Assembly (NCBI RefSeq): GCF_040448685.1
Contig: NZ_CP159290.1
Location: 2,790,001-2,854,000 of the forward strand
Direction: 5' to 3'
Source of the DNA: Cellulosimicrobium sp. ES-005
GTDB lineage: Bacteria; Actinomycetota; Actinomycetes; Actinomycetales; Cellulomonadaceae
DNA length: 64,000 nt
Part shown: in pieces, positions 54,743 through 63,409 of the stretch
How the letters are laid out: each line of letters starts with the position of its first letter
How positions within the stretch are numbered: the stretch's first letter is position 1
Translations under genes and position numbers: made by a program
Notes under the pieces: model-generated
The model's database searches: none
The model's input: only the letters and a program-made list of their open reading frames with translations
Told to the model about the DNA's origin: nothing

Positions 54743-55518
54743 CGGCCACGGCGCCCACGCCGGTGCGGCACGCGGGCCGCCGTGCCTCGGGGCGCGGCCC
54801 CGTGTCCACGGTCGTCGGCGTCGTCGGGGAGCTGCTCATCACGCTCGGCATCCTGCTGGGGCTGTACGTGGTGTGGCAGCTGTGGTGGACGGACGTGCAG
54901 GCGGACCGGGTGCAGGCGCAGGTGTTGGAGGAGATGGGTGCGCCCACGCCGGACGCGGGCGACGTCGCGACGACCGTCCGGCGGGACGAGCCTCCGGTCA
55001 TGGAGGCGCTGGCGCTGGGCGAGGTGTGGGGCACGCTGTACGTGCCGCGGTGGGACGGGAAGATGATGCCGATCGCGGAGGGGACGGACAAGCGGACGAT
55101 CCTCGACCAGGGCCAGGCGGGCCACTACGCGGAGACGGTCATGCCGGGCGACGTCGGGAACTTCTCCCTCGCGGGCCACCGGCAGACGTACGGCAAGATC
55201 TTCCACGACGTGGAGGAGCTGCAGGTCGGCGACCCGATCGTCGTGGAGGCCGGTGGGATCTGGTACGTGTACCGGGTGGACCACCTGCAGGCGGTCAAGC
55301 CTGACCAGGTGGAGGCCGTGGCGCCCGTCCCGTGGCAGCCCGGCGTCGAGCCGACGGAGCGGTACCTCACCCTGACGACGTGCCACCCGATCGGGCTGAA
55401 CTCGCTCGTGGCACGGTTCATCGTCAACGCGAAGCTGGACTACTGGATGCCGGTCGAGGACGGCACGCCGCCGGACCTGGTCGGCCAGACGGCTCCTGCC
55501 GCTGAAGGGAGCGCGTGA
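54739..55518 (+). CDS. srtE: class E sortase
   Basis: Membrane-anchored transpeptidase, 259 aa, that links LAxTG proteins to peptidoglycan. TM helix about 24-48. The catalytic triad is intact: His147 in LAGHRQTYG, Cys215 in TLTTCHP and Arg226 in SLVARFIV. The TLTTCHP block and length are typical of actinobacterial class E. A likely substrate is encoded at 40855-42402. The start overlaps DUF881 (GTGA) and the stop overlaps the next small gene. Confidence 0.94.
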   Translation: MTATAPTPVRHAGRRASGRGPVSTVVGVVGELLITLGILLGLYVVWQLWWTDVQADRVQAQVLEEMGAPTPDAGDVATTVRRDEPPVMEALALGEVWGTLYVPRWDGKMMPIAEGTDKRTILDQGQAGHYAETVMPGDVGNFSLAGHRQTYGKIFHDVEELQVGDPIVVEAGGIWYVYRVDHLQAVKPDQVEAVAPVPWQPGVEPTERYLTLTTCHPIGLNSLVARFIVNAKLDYWMPVEDGTPPDLVGQTAPAAEGSA

Positions 55519-55712
55519 TGTACGGGGCGCTGTGGCGCGTGCTGCCCGGGCCCGCGTGGGTCCGGGTGCTGATCCTGCTCGTCCTCGCGGCCGCCGTCGT
55601 GCTCGCGTGCTTCGAGTGGCTGTTCCCGATCGTGTCCGAGTACATGCCGTTCAACGACCCCAACATCCAGACCGACGCCGCCGGCGCAGCGTCCGTGGAG
55701 GCCCCGCGATGA
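55518..55712 (+). CDS. small single-TM membrane protein of the srtE cluster
   Basis: 64 aa: MYGALWRVLPGPAWVRVLIL, one TM helix (about 15-37), then FEWLFPIVSEYMPFNDPNIQ. Such a protein regularly sits between srtE and the glutamine amidotransferase gene in Actinobacteria. ATG 55518 has GAAGGGAG upstream. It overlaps srtE by one base and pabA by four (ATGA). Function unknown. Confidence 0.85.
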   Translation: MYGALWRVLPGPAWVRVLILLVLAAAVVLACFEWLFPIVSEYMPFNDPNIQTDAAGAASVEAPR

Positions 55713-56368
55713 CCCACCCGACCCGCATCCTCGTCGTGGACAACTACGACTCGTTCGTCTACACGATCGTGGGCTACCTCGACCAGCTCGGCGCCCAGAC
55801 CGTCGTCGTGCGCAACGACGCCGTGCCCGAGCCCGACGCCGAGGGCCGGTTCCACGACGCCGACGGGACCGTCTTCGACGGCGTCCTCGTCTCGCCCGGG
55901 CCCGGGACGCCCAAGGAGGCCGGCCAGAGCGAGCAGGTCATCCGTGCGTGCGCGACCTCGCGCACGCCGATGCTCGGCGTGTGCCTCGGCCACCAGGCGC
56001 TCGCCGAGGTGTACGGCGCGACGGTCACGCACGCCCCCGAGCTCATGCACGGCAAGACGAGCCTCGTCGAGCACGAGGGCGAGGGCGTCCTCGCCGGGCT
56101 CCCCGACCCGTTCACCGCGACGCGCTACCACTCGCTCGCCGTCGTGAGCGACACGGTGCCCGCCGAGCTCGAGGTGACCGCCTCGACCGCCGGCGGCGTC
56201 ATCATGGGCCTGCAGCACCGCGACCTGCCCCTGCACGGCGTCCAGTTCCACCCGGAGTCCGTGCTCACCGAGGGCGGCCACCGCCTGCTCGCGAACTGGC
56301 TCGAGGCCTGCGGGCTCGACGGCGCCGTCGAGCGCTCGGCGGGCATGGCACCGCTGGTCCGCCAGTAG
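55709..56368 (+). CDS. pabA: glutamine amidotransferase, anthranilate/aminodeoxychorismate synthase component II
   Basis: Class I glutamine amidotransferase, 219 aa, that supplies ammonia for p-aminobenzoate or anthranilate synthesis. ILVVDNYDSFVYTIVGYL, VSPGPGTP, the nucleophile Cys in GVCLGHQALAEV, and the His/Glu of GVQFHPESVLTEGG are present. TrpG and PabA cannot be separated by sequence here; no component I gene is nearby. Ends at a 32-bp palindromic terminator. Conserved next to pknB. Confidence 0.93.
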   Translation: MTHPTRILVVDNYDSFVYTIVGYLDQLGAQTVVVRNDAVPEPDAEGRFHDADGTVFDGVLVSPGPGTPKEAGQSEQVIRACATSRTPMLGVCLGHQALAEVYGATVTHAPELMHGKTSLVEHEGEGVLAGLPDPFTATRYHSLAVVSDTVPAELEVTASTAGGVIMGLQHRDLPLHGVQFHPESVLTEGGHRLLANWLEACGLDGAVERSAGMAPLVRQ

Positions 56369-56461
56369 ACCCGGGAGCCGACCCGTCCGCGGGCCACGAC
56401 ACGGGCCCAGGACTCCGGCGCCGCTGGTCCCGGCTGCTGACCGCTCGTCCTCCGGACGACG

Positions 56462-56493
56462 ACGGGCCCCCACCTCGCGAGGTGGGGGCCCGT
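56462..56493. terminator. bidirectional terminator pabA / pknB
   Basis: A perfect 32-bp palindrome (16-bp arms, no spacer) between two convergent operons. Confidence 0.8.
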
Positions 56494-56518
56494 TCGTCAT
56501 ACCGAGCCGGGCGGCGCG

Positions 56519-58582
56519 TCAGCCGTCGTTGTTCCCGCCGCCGCCTCCGCCGCCCCCACCGCCGGGGCCGCCGCCGTTGTCGCCACCGGTCGACGGGCCG
56601 GGGCCGGTCGAGACGATGAGCGAGACCTGGGTGCCGACGGGAACCTCGGAGCCACCCCGTGGGTCCGAGCCGATGACCGTGCCGGCGGGCCACTGGTCGG
56701 ACTCCTGGGTCTGCCGGGTGCCCACGTTGAGCTCCGCGCCGCCGAGCGCGTCCGCCGCCTGGTCCTCGGTCATCCCGACGAGGTTGGACGGGACCGTCGT
56801 CGTCTCCGCGGCACGCGGGATCGCGACCTTGAGGGTCACGCGCGACCCCTGGGGGACGCTCCCGGCGTTGGGCTGCTGCGAGAGGACCTGGTTCTCGGCC
56901 TCGTCGGACTCCTCGTCGCTGCGGTCGACCCCGAGACCGAGGGCCTCGATCGTCGCCTTCGCGGCGTCGAACTGCTGACCAGTGACGTCAGGCAGGGTGA
57001 CGAGCCCGCTCGACACGAACAGGTTGACCGTCGACCCGGCGGGCACGGACTGGCCCGCGCCCGGGTCCGTCTGCGTCACGGACCCCTTCGCGACGTCCGG
57101 GGAGTCCTCCGTGGCGACGTCGCCGACGTTGAGACCGTTGTCCGCGAGGTACTGCCGGGCCTCCTCCTGGGTCTTGCCCTTGAGATCCTGCAGCGTGACG
57201 GCGTCCGGTCCGGCGGAGAAGAACGCCGTGACGGTCGAGCCGAGCTCCTGGGTGGTGCCTCCCGCGGGGTCGGTCCTCGTGAACGTCCCCTCGGGCTCGG
57301 TCGACTCCTGGTCGATGGCCTGCGCGTACTCGAAGCCGGCGTCGGTGATCGCCTTCTCTGCCTCCTCGGGCGTGATCGGCGCCGAGAGCGTCGGGACCGT
57401 GCCCGTCGTCGGCTCCTCCTCGCCCTGGCTGTTGATGACGAGCATCGTGATGATCGCCGCGAGGGCGAGCACGCCGATCGCGATGAGGGTCCACATGAGG
57501 CCCTTGCGGCTCTTGGGCTCCTCCTCGTCCTCCCCCGGGACCTCGTCCCCGGGCGGGACGGCCGGTGCGACGCTCGTCGCCCACGGGTTCGGGGCGGCCG
57601 CTGCGGGCGCCATGACCTGCGTCGCGGACTCGACCATCGTCGGCTGGAGATCGGCGGCCGCGGCAGCGGCACCGAGGCCCGCCGCGGCGGCGGCGACTCC
57701 GAGCGCAGGGGCCGTGATCGCCCCGCCGCGTACGGCGTTCTCGAGGTCGGCGCGGAACTCGGCCGCGTTCGAGTAGCGGGCCGTGCGGTCCTTGGCGAGC
57801 GCCTTGAGCGTGATGCGGTCCAGGACCTCGGGGACGTCCGGCGCGACGGCGCTCGGCGTCGCCGGGGCCTCGCGCACGTGCTGGTAGGCCACCGCGACGG
57901 GCGAGTCGCCGATGAACGGCGGGCGGCCGGTGAGCAGCTCGTAGAGCAGGCAGCCGGTGGAGTACAGGTCGGAGCGCGCGTCGACCGTCTCGCCGCGCGC
58001 CTGCTCCGGCGAGAGGTACTGGGCGGTGCCGATGACGGCCTGCGTCTGCGTCATCGTCGCGGCCGAGTCCGCCATCGCGCGGGCGATGCCGAAGTCCATG
58101 ACCTTGACCGCGCCCGTGGGCGTGATCATGACGTTCGCGGGCTTGATGTCGCGGTGCACGATCCCGGCGTGGTGCGAGTACTCGAGCGCCGCGAGCACGC
58201 CCGCCGTGATCTCGACGGCCTCGTCGATGGGGACGGCCTGGCCGTCGCGCAGGATGTCGCGGACCGTGTGGCCCTCGACGTACTCCATGACGATGAACGG
58301 GACGTGCACCGAGTTGCCGGTGGCGTCCGCGTGGACGTCCTCGCCCGTGTCGTACACCGCGACGATCGCCGGGTGGTTGAGGGACGCCGCGGCCTGGGCC
58401 TCGCGGCGGAAGCGCGCGAGGAAGGTGGGGTCGCGGGCGAGGTCGGACCGCAGGATCTTGATCGCGACCGTGCGACCGAGGCGGTTGTCGTGCCCGATGT
58501 GCACCTCGGCCATGCCACCACGGCCGATGAGCTCACCGACCTGGTAGCGCCCGGCAAGCACTCGGGGAGCGTTGTCCACCAC
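56519..58582 (-). CDS. pknB: Ser/Thr protein kinase with PASTA repeats
   Basis: Receptor kinase, 687 aa, that couples muropeptide or lipid II sensing to growth and division. The kinase domain (about 13-285) is complete: GRGGMAEVH, Lys42 (VAIK), HRDIKPAN with Asp145, DFG with Asp163, and the TMTQTQAVIGTAQYL activation loop. After an Ala-rich juxtamembrane part comes a TM helix (about 363-384). Four PASTA domains (about 395-665) and a Gly-rich tail follow. GTG start at 58582. It is last in the pstP-ftsW-pbpA-pknA-pknB series, 110 bp after pknA. Confidence 0.97.
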   Translation of the reverse strand: MVDNAPRVLAGRYQVGELIGRGGMAEVHIGHDNRLGRTVAIKILRSDLARDPTFLARFRREAQAAASLNHPAIVAVYDTGEDVHADATGNSVHVPFIVMEYVEGHTVRDILRDGQAVPIDEAVEITAGVLAALEYSHHAGIVHRDIKPANVMITPTGAVKVMDFGIARAMADSAATMTQTQAVIGTAQYLSPEQARGETVDARSDLYSTGCLLYELLTGRPPFIGDSPVAVAYQHVREAPATPSAVAPDVPEVLDRITLKALAKDRTARYSNAAEFRADLENAVRGGAITAPALGVAAAAAGLGAAAAAADLQPTMVESATQVMAPAAAAPNPWATSVAPAVPPGDEVPGEDEEEPKSRKGLMWTLIAIGVLALAAIITMLVINSQGEEEPTTGTVPTLSAPITPEEAEKAITDAGFEYAQAIDQESTEPEGTFTRTDPAGGTTQELGSTVTAFFSAGPDAVTLQDLKGKTQEEARQYLADNGLNVGDVATEDSPDVAKGSVTQTDPGAGQSVPAGSTVNLFVSSGLVTLPDVTGQQFDAAKATIEALGLGVDRSDEESDEAENQVLSQQPNAGSVPQGSRVTLKVAIPRAAETTTVPSNLVGMTEDQAADALGGAELNVGTRQTQESDQWPAGTVIGSDPRGGSEVPVGTQVSLIVSTGPGPSTGGDNGGGPGGGGGGGGGGNNDG

Positions 58583-58692
58583 TCATTCGTCCTTCGGTGT
58601 CGTCGGAGCCGCGGGCGCGTCCGCGCGCGGCACATCTGGCGCAATCATCCCACTGGAGGGCGTCCGGGAAAGCCGGGAACACAACGATGTCG

Positions 58693-60294
58693 TCACGATG
58701 TCACCCGTCCGGAGGGCCCCGGGGAGCCCGACGCGTCGGCGTCGGTGACCGTCTCGACGACGGCCGCGGGAGCCGCGTCGGCGTCGCCCCCGTCCCGGTC
58801 CCCGAGGGAGGCGATGGTGGCGATCACGAGCACGAGCAGGAGGCCGAGGAGGGCCACCAGAGGCCACGTCAGGCCGTTCGGGAGCCCGCCGAGGCGCCGC
58901 CCCGTCGTGGTGGACGTGCGGCGCCCGGAGGACGACCGGGACGGGGCGGCCTGCGACTGCCGCCGGGCCTCGGCCCGCGTGGCCGGTGCCGCCGGCGGGG
59001 TGCTCGCGGCCGACCCGGAGCCCGGCCGCGTGCCGCCGCGAGCGGGCTGGGGGCGCCGCGACGAGCGGGTGCCGCCGTGCATCTCGCGGCGCGGCGGGTA
59101 GGCGCGGGGACCGGCCGGGTCGTCGCCCGCGGTCGTGGGGACGGGGCGCTCCCACGGCAGGGCGGGCCCGGGCGCGGGCGGCGTGTCGGACGGCGGAGCG
59201 GTCGCCCGCCCGACGGGCTCGGCGTCGCTCTCGGCGAGGTGGCCACCTGCGGGCTCGGCCGCGTGGGCGCCTGGTCGGGCCTCCGGGGCGATCCACGGCG
59301 TCGCGGGGTCGACCGGGTGCGGGTTGCGCACGGCGGCCGGGATGACGAGCGGCGTGATGACGGGCGCGGGGTCGGGCTCGGGTGCGCGCGGGGCGTCGTC
59401 CGCCGTCGTGCGGGCGCGCCGGCCGCGCCGGGTGTTGGCGGCCGCGCCGGCCCGGGCGGACCACGGGTCGGCCGCGAGGCGGGCCTGGATCTCCTCGAAG
59501 ACGCGCGCGAGGGCGTCGGCCGGGTGCGGCCGGGCCAACGGGTCCTTGGCGAGCATGACCATGACGAGCTCGGCGAGCTCCGGGTCGACCGACGACGGGA
59601 GCGGCGGCACGGGCTCGTTGACGTGCGCGACCGCGATGTCGACCGGCGTGGACCCGGTGAACGGCCGGTTCCCGACGATCGACTCGTACGCCACGATGCC
59701 CAGCGCGTAGATGTCCGACGCCCCGGTGGCCGCCTGCCCGACGGCCTGCTCGGGCGAGAGGTACTGGGCCGTGCCCATCACCATGCCCGTCGCGGTCATC
59801 GGGACCTGGTTGGCCGCGAGCGAGACGCCGAAGTCGGTGATCTTCACGGTGCCGGAGCGGTCGATGAGGATGTTGCCCGGCTTGACGTCACGGTGCACGA
59901 CGCCGGACAGGTGCGCGGCGTGCAGCGCGCGGGCGGTCTGCGCGAGGATCGGCAGGAGCCGCGCGGGCGGGAGCACGGGCTCGCGCTCCAGCAGGTCCGC
60001 CATGGGCTCGCCCACGACGAGCTCCATCACGAGGTACCCGGAGCCGTTCGTCTCGCCGTAGTCGTACATCTGCGCGATGTTCGGGTGCGAGAGCGCGGCG
60101 CTGTTGCGGGCCTCGGTCCGCAGGCGGTTGAGGAAGTCCTCGTTGCCCGCGTACTCGGTCCGCAGGACCTTGACGGCCACCTCGCGCCCGAGCGCGTCGT
60201 CGGCCGCGACCCAGACCTCGCCCATGCCGCCGACGGCGATGCGCCGCACGAGGCGGTAGCGGTTGCCGAGCGTCAGCCCCCTCACGGGCTTCAT
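58693..60294 (-). CDS. pknA: Ser/Thr protein kinase PknA
   Basis: Membrane kinase without sensor domain, 533 aa. The kinase domain (about 13-275) has VGGMGEVW, Lys42, HRDVKPGN with Asp136, TDFG with Asp154, and TATGMVMGTAQYL. A long Pro/Ala/Arg-rich disordered segment (about 290-470), a TM helix (about 486-505) and a short acidic extracellular tail follow. It overlaps pbpA (ATGA). In mycobacteria PknA and PknB phosphorylate division and wall regulators, including MviN. Confidence 0.95.
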   Translation of the reverse strand: MKPVRGLTLGNRYRLVRRIAVGGMGEVWVAADDALGREVAVKVLRTEYAGNEDFLNRLRTEARNSAALSHPNIAQMYDYGETNGSGYLVMELVVGEPMADLLEREPVLPPARLLPILAQTARALHAAHLSGVVHRDVKPGNILIDRSGTVKITDFGVSLAANQVPMTATGMVMGTAQYLSPEQAVGQAATGASDIYALGIVAYESIVGNRPFTGSTPVDIAVAHVNEPVPPLPSSVDPELAELVMVMLAKDPLARPHPADALARVFEEIQARLAADPWSARAGAAANTRRGRRARTTADDAPRAPEPDPAPVITPLVIPAAVRNPHPVDPATPWIAPEARPGAHAAEPAGGHLAESDAEPVGRATAPPSDTPPAPGPALPWERPVPTTAGDDPAGPRAYPPRREMHGGTRSSRRPQPARGGTRPGSGSAASTPPAAPATRAEARRQSQAAPSRSSSGRRTSTTTGRRLGGLPNGLTWPLVALLGLLLVLVIATIASLGDRDGGDADAAPAAVVETVTDADASGSPGPSGRVTS

Positions 60295-61757
60295 CCGTTC
60301 AACACCGCCTCCATGACGGCGCGCGCGATCGGCGCGGCGATCGCGCCGCCCGTCGCCTCGTTGCCGAGCGAGCCGCCGTTCTCGACGATGACCGCGACGG
60401 CGACCTGCGGGTCGTCGGCGGGCGCGAAGCTCGTGAACCACGCGTGCGGGGCGGCCTCGCCGCCCGTCTCGGCGGTGCCCGTCTTGCCCGCGACCTGCAC
60501 GCCCGGGATCTGCGCCGCCTTCCCGGAGCCGTTCTGCACGACGCCGAGCATCATCTGCGTGAGCTGCTCGGCGGTCGACGGCGACACCGAGGTGCGCAGG
60601 CGGCGCGGCTCGGACTGGCGGACGACGTCGAGGTCGGGGTTGCGGATCGTCTCCACCGTGTACGGCGCCATCTGCACGCCGTCGTTCGCGATCGCGGCGG
60701 CGACCATCGCCATCTGGAGCGGGGTGACCTTGACCTCGCCCTGCCCGATGCCCGCGCGCGCGATGCCCGCCGGGTCGGCGCCCGGGGTGCCCTCGGCGGG
60801 GAACTGGCTCGGCGTGACGTCCATCGGGATCTCGAGCGGGGCGTCGAAGCCGAAGTCCTCGGCCTGGTCCCGCATCGCGTCCTCGCCGAGCGTCATGGCC
60901 AGGTCGCCGAAGGCGGTGTTGCAGGAGATGCGGAGGGCGTCGGCGAGCGTCATCTCGCCCGTGGGCGAGCAGCGGGTGCCGCCGAAGTTCTTCATCGTCT
61001 GCGTCGACTGCGGGTACGGGAGCTCGTCCGGGGCCGGGATCACGGTCTCGGCCGTGTACTGCCCGCTCTCGAGCGCCGCGGCCGACGTGACGATCTTGAA
61101 CGTCGACCCCGGCGGGTAGGTGTTGCCCCGGATGGCCCGGTTCGACATCGGGTTGCCGTCGGCGTTGAGCAGCTCCTGGTAGCGCTCGCGCGCGAGGGCG
61201 GTGTCGTGCGTCGCGAGCTCGTTGGGGTCGTAGCTCGGCTTGGACACGAGCGCGAGGACGCGGCCGGTCTTCGGCTCGATCGCGACGACGGCGCCGCGCT
61301 GGTCTCCCAGGGCGTCCCAGGCGGCCTGCTGCGCTGCGGGGTCGATCGTCAGCTCGACGGACGCGCCCTGGGGCTGCTTGCCGGTGAACAGCGCGCTGAG
61401 GCGGTCGAGCCACAGCGAGCTCGCCTCGCCGTTCAGGTAGTCGTTCTCCTTGTCCTCGATCTCGGTGCGCCCGTTGGTGAGCGAGAGGAACCCCGAGACC
61501 GGCGCGTATAGCGGGCCGTTCGCGTACTGGCGCTGGAAGCCGAACGCGTCGTCCACCGGGGTCGACGAGGCGATCGCGTCGCCCGCGACGACGATCGGGC
61601 CGCGAAACTTGTTGTACTCGCGGTAGATCGTGCGGGCGTTGCGCGAGTCGTTGTTGAGCGAGTCCGCCTGGACGAACTGGATGTACGTCGTCGACACCAT
61701 GAGCGCGAGGAACATGACGAGGACGACCGTCGCGACGCGACGCAGGGGGACGTTCAC
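60291..61757 (-). CDS. pbpA: penicillin-binding protein, class B monofunctional transpeptidase
   Basis: Crosslinking PBP, 488 aa. N-terminal TM anchor (about 8-28), pedestal domain, then transpeptidase with Ser218-x-x-Lys221 (PPGSTFKI), Ser278-Cys-Asn and Lys425-Thr-Gly-Thr. The short length and operon place match mycobacterial PbpA. The partner SEDS protein is encoded immediately upstream; the GTG overlaps its stop. Confidence 0.96.
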   Translation of the reverse strand: MNVPLRRVATVVLVMFLALMVSTTYIQFVQADSLNNDSRNARTIYREYNKFRGPIVVAGDAIASSTPVDDAFGFQRQYANGPLYAPVSGFLSLTNGRTEIEDKENDYLNGEASSLWLDRLSALFTGKQPQGASVELTIDPAAQQAAWDALGDQRGAVVAIEPKTGRVLALVSKPSYDPNELATHDTALARERYQELLNADGNPMSNRAIRGNTYPPGSTFKIVTSAAALESGQYTAETVIPAPDELPYPQSTQTMKNFGGTRCSPTGEMTLADALRISCNTAFGDLAMTLGEDAMRDQAEDFGFDAPLEIPMDVTPSQFPAEGTPGADPAGIARAGIGQGEVKVTPLQMAMVAAAIANDGVQMAPYTVETIRNPDLDVVRQSEPRRLRTSVSPSTAEQLTQMMLGVVQNGSGKAAQIPGVQVAGKTGTAETGGEAAPHAWFTSFAPADDPQVAVAVIVENGGSLGNEATGGAIAAPIARAVMEAVLNG

Positions 61758-63409
61758 CGGGCTCCTCCCCAGGGGTCGGTCTCCGGGTGGGTGCCGTCGG
61801 GACCGGGGCGCCGCACGACCTCCGTGCGCAGCTCGTCGGGGTGGGCCGAGACGTCGCCGGTCTGCCCGACGGCGGGCTGCACGCCCGTCGTCGCGCGCGT
61901 CGGACCTGTGACGGGTCCTGCCGAGGCGCCCGCGGCGGGCGCCCCGACCGTGGTGGGCGCGTCGTCGGGCCGGGCACCGACGGCGGGAGCCCCGCCGCCC
62001 ACGACCTCGACCGGCTCCGAGTCGGGGCGCGTGCGCGCCCCGCCGGGGGCCACCTGCCCGCGCACGGGCAGGGACGACGGCCGCCGCGCGTCGTCGGAGA
62101 TGCGCAGCAGCAGGCCCACGACCAGCCAGTTCGCGAGGAGCGACGACCCGCCCTGGGCGACGAACGGCATGGTGAGGCCCGTCAGCGGGATGATGCGCGT
62201 GATCCCGCCGACGACGACGAAGAGCTGCCACGCCATGACGAACGCGAGCCCGCCGGCGAGGAGCTTGCCGAACCCGTCGCGGACGCCGATCGCGGTGCGC
62301 AGGCCGCGCTCCACGAGGATGAGGTAGGCGAGCAGGATGCCGATGAGGCCCGTGAGGCCGAGCTCCTCGCCGAGCGACGCGTAGATGAAGTCGGAGAACG
62401 CGTACGGGACCGTGCGCGGGTAGCCCGCGCCCCAGCCGGTGCCGAACAGCCCGCCGTTGCCGAGCGAGAACAGGCCGCCCACGAGCTGGCCCGAGCCGCC
62501 GGGGCTGCGGCCGAAGATCTCGGGGTCGAACGGGTGCAGCCACACGTCGACGCGCGCCTGGACGTGGCCGAACGTCGACGCCGCGAGGACCGCGCCGACC
62601 GCGATGAGCAGGAGGCCGATGACGACCCAGCTCACGCGCTCGGTCGCGATGTAGAGCATCGCGACGAAGAGCCCGAAGAAGAGGAGCGACGTGCCGAGGT
62701 CGCGCTCGAACACGAGGATCGCGAGCGAGACGAGCCAGACGATGATGATCGGCCCGAGGTCGCGCAGGCGCGGGAGCTGGAGCCCGAGCACCTTGGGCCC
62801 GGCGAGCGCGAGCGTGTCCCGGTTCGTCACGAGGTAGCCGGCGAAGAAGATCGCGAACGCGATCTTCGCGAACTCCGCGGGCTGGAGCGAGAAGCCGAAG
62901 ACGTTGATCCAGATCTGCGCGCCGTTGATGCGCGTCCCCAGGCCCGGGACGAGCGGCAGCGCGACGAGCACGATGCCCGCGATCATCGCGGTGTACGTGT
63001 AGCGCCGCAGGGTCCGGTGGTCGCGCAGGAACCAGATCACGGCGAACGCGCAGAGGATGCCCAGCGCGGTCCACTGGAGCTGGCGCGGCGCGAGGTCCTG
63101 GGTCCCGCCCGTGACCTGCGAGCCGAGGTCGAGGCGGAAGATCATCGCGAGGCCGATGCCGTTGAGCGCGACGGCGATCGGCAGGATCACCGGGTCCGCG
63201 TACGGCGCCTTGAAGCGCAGCAGCAGGTGCGCGGCGCCCGCGAGCACCACGGTGCCGATGCTGTACACGTAGAAGCGGCCCGGGAGCTCGCCCGTGAGCT
63301 GGAGGCCCACGAGCGCGTACGCCCCGATGCCCAGCGCGAGCGCGAGGACGAGCAGACCGAGCTCCGCGCCCCGGCCGGGGCGCACCTCGGTGGTCTCCAC
63401 CGTGGCCAT
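61754..63409 (-). CDS. rodA: SEDS peptidoglycan polymerase (FtsW/RodA family)
   Basis: Polytopic glycosyltransferase, 551 aa, about 12 TM helices. It has GTRINGAQIWINVFGFSLQPAEFAKI, ERDLGTSLLFFG with the catalytic Asp of the SEDS family, and GITRIIPLTGLTMPFVAQGGSS split across helices. An unconserved Pro/Ala-rich cytoplasmic tail of about 110 aa ends it. It works with PbpA. The start touches the pstP stop (TGATG). Could equally be named ftsW. Confidence 0.94.
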   Translation of the reverse strand: MATVETTEVRPGRGAELGLLVLALALGIGAYALVGLQLTGELPGRFYVYSIGTVVLAGAAHLLLRFKAPYADPVILPIAVALNGIGLAMIFRLDLGSQVTGGTQDLAPRQLQWTALGILCAFAVIWFLRDHRTLRRYTYTAMIAGIVLVALPLVPGLGTRINGAQIWINVFGFSLQPAEFAKIAFAIFFAGYLVTNRDTLALAGPKVLGLQLPRLRDLGPIIIVWLVSLAILVFERDLGTSLLFFGLFVAMLYIATERVSWVVIGLLLIAVGAVLAASTFGHVQARVDVWLHPFDPEIFGRSPGGSGQLVGGLFSLGNGGLFGTGWGAGYPRTVPYAFSDFIYASLGEELGLTGLIGILLAYLILVERGLRTAIGVRDGFGKLLAGGLAFVMAWQLFVVVGGITRIIPLTGLTMPFVAQGGSSLLANWLVVGLLLRISDDARRPSSLPVRGQVAPGGARTRPDSEPVEVVGGGAPAVGARPDDAPTTVGAPAAGASAGPVTGPTRATTGVQPAVGQTGDVSAHPDELRTEVVRRPGPDGTHPETDPWGGAR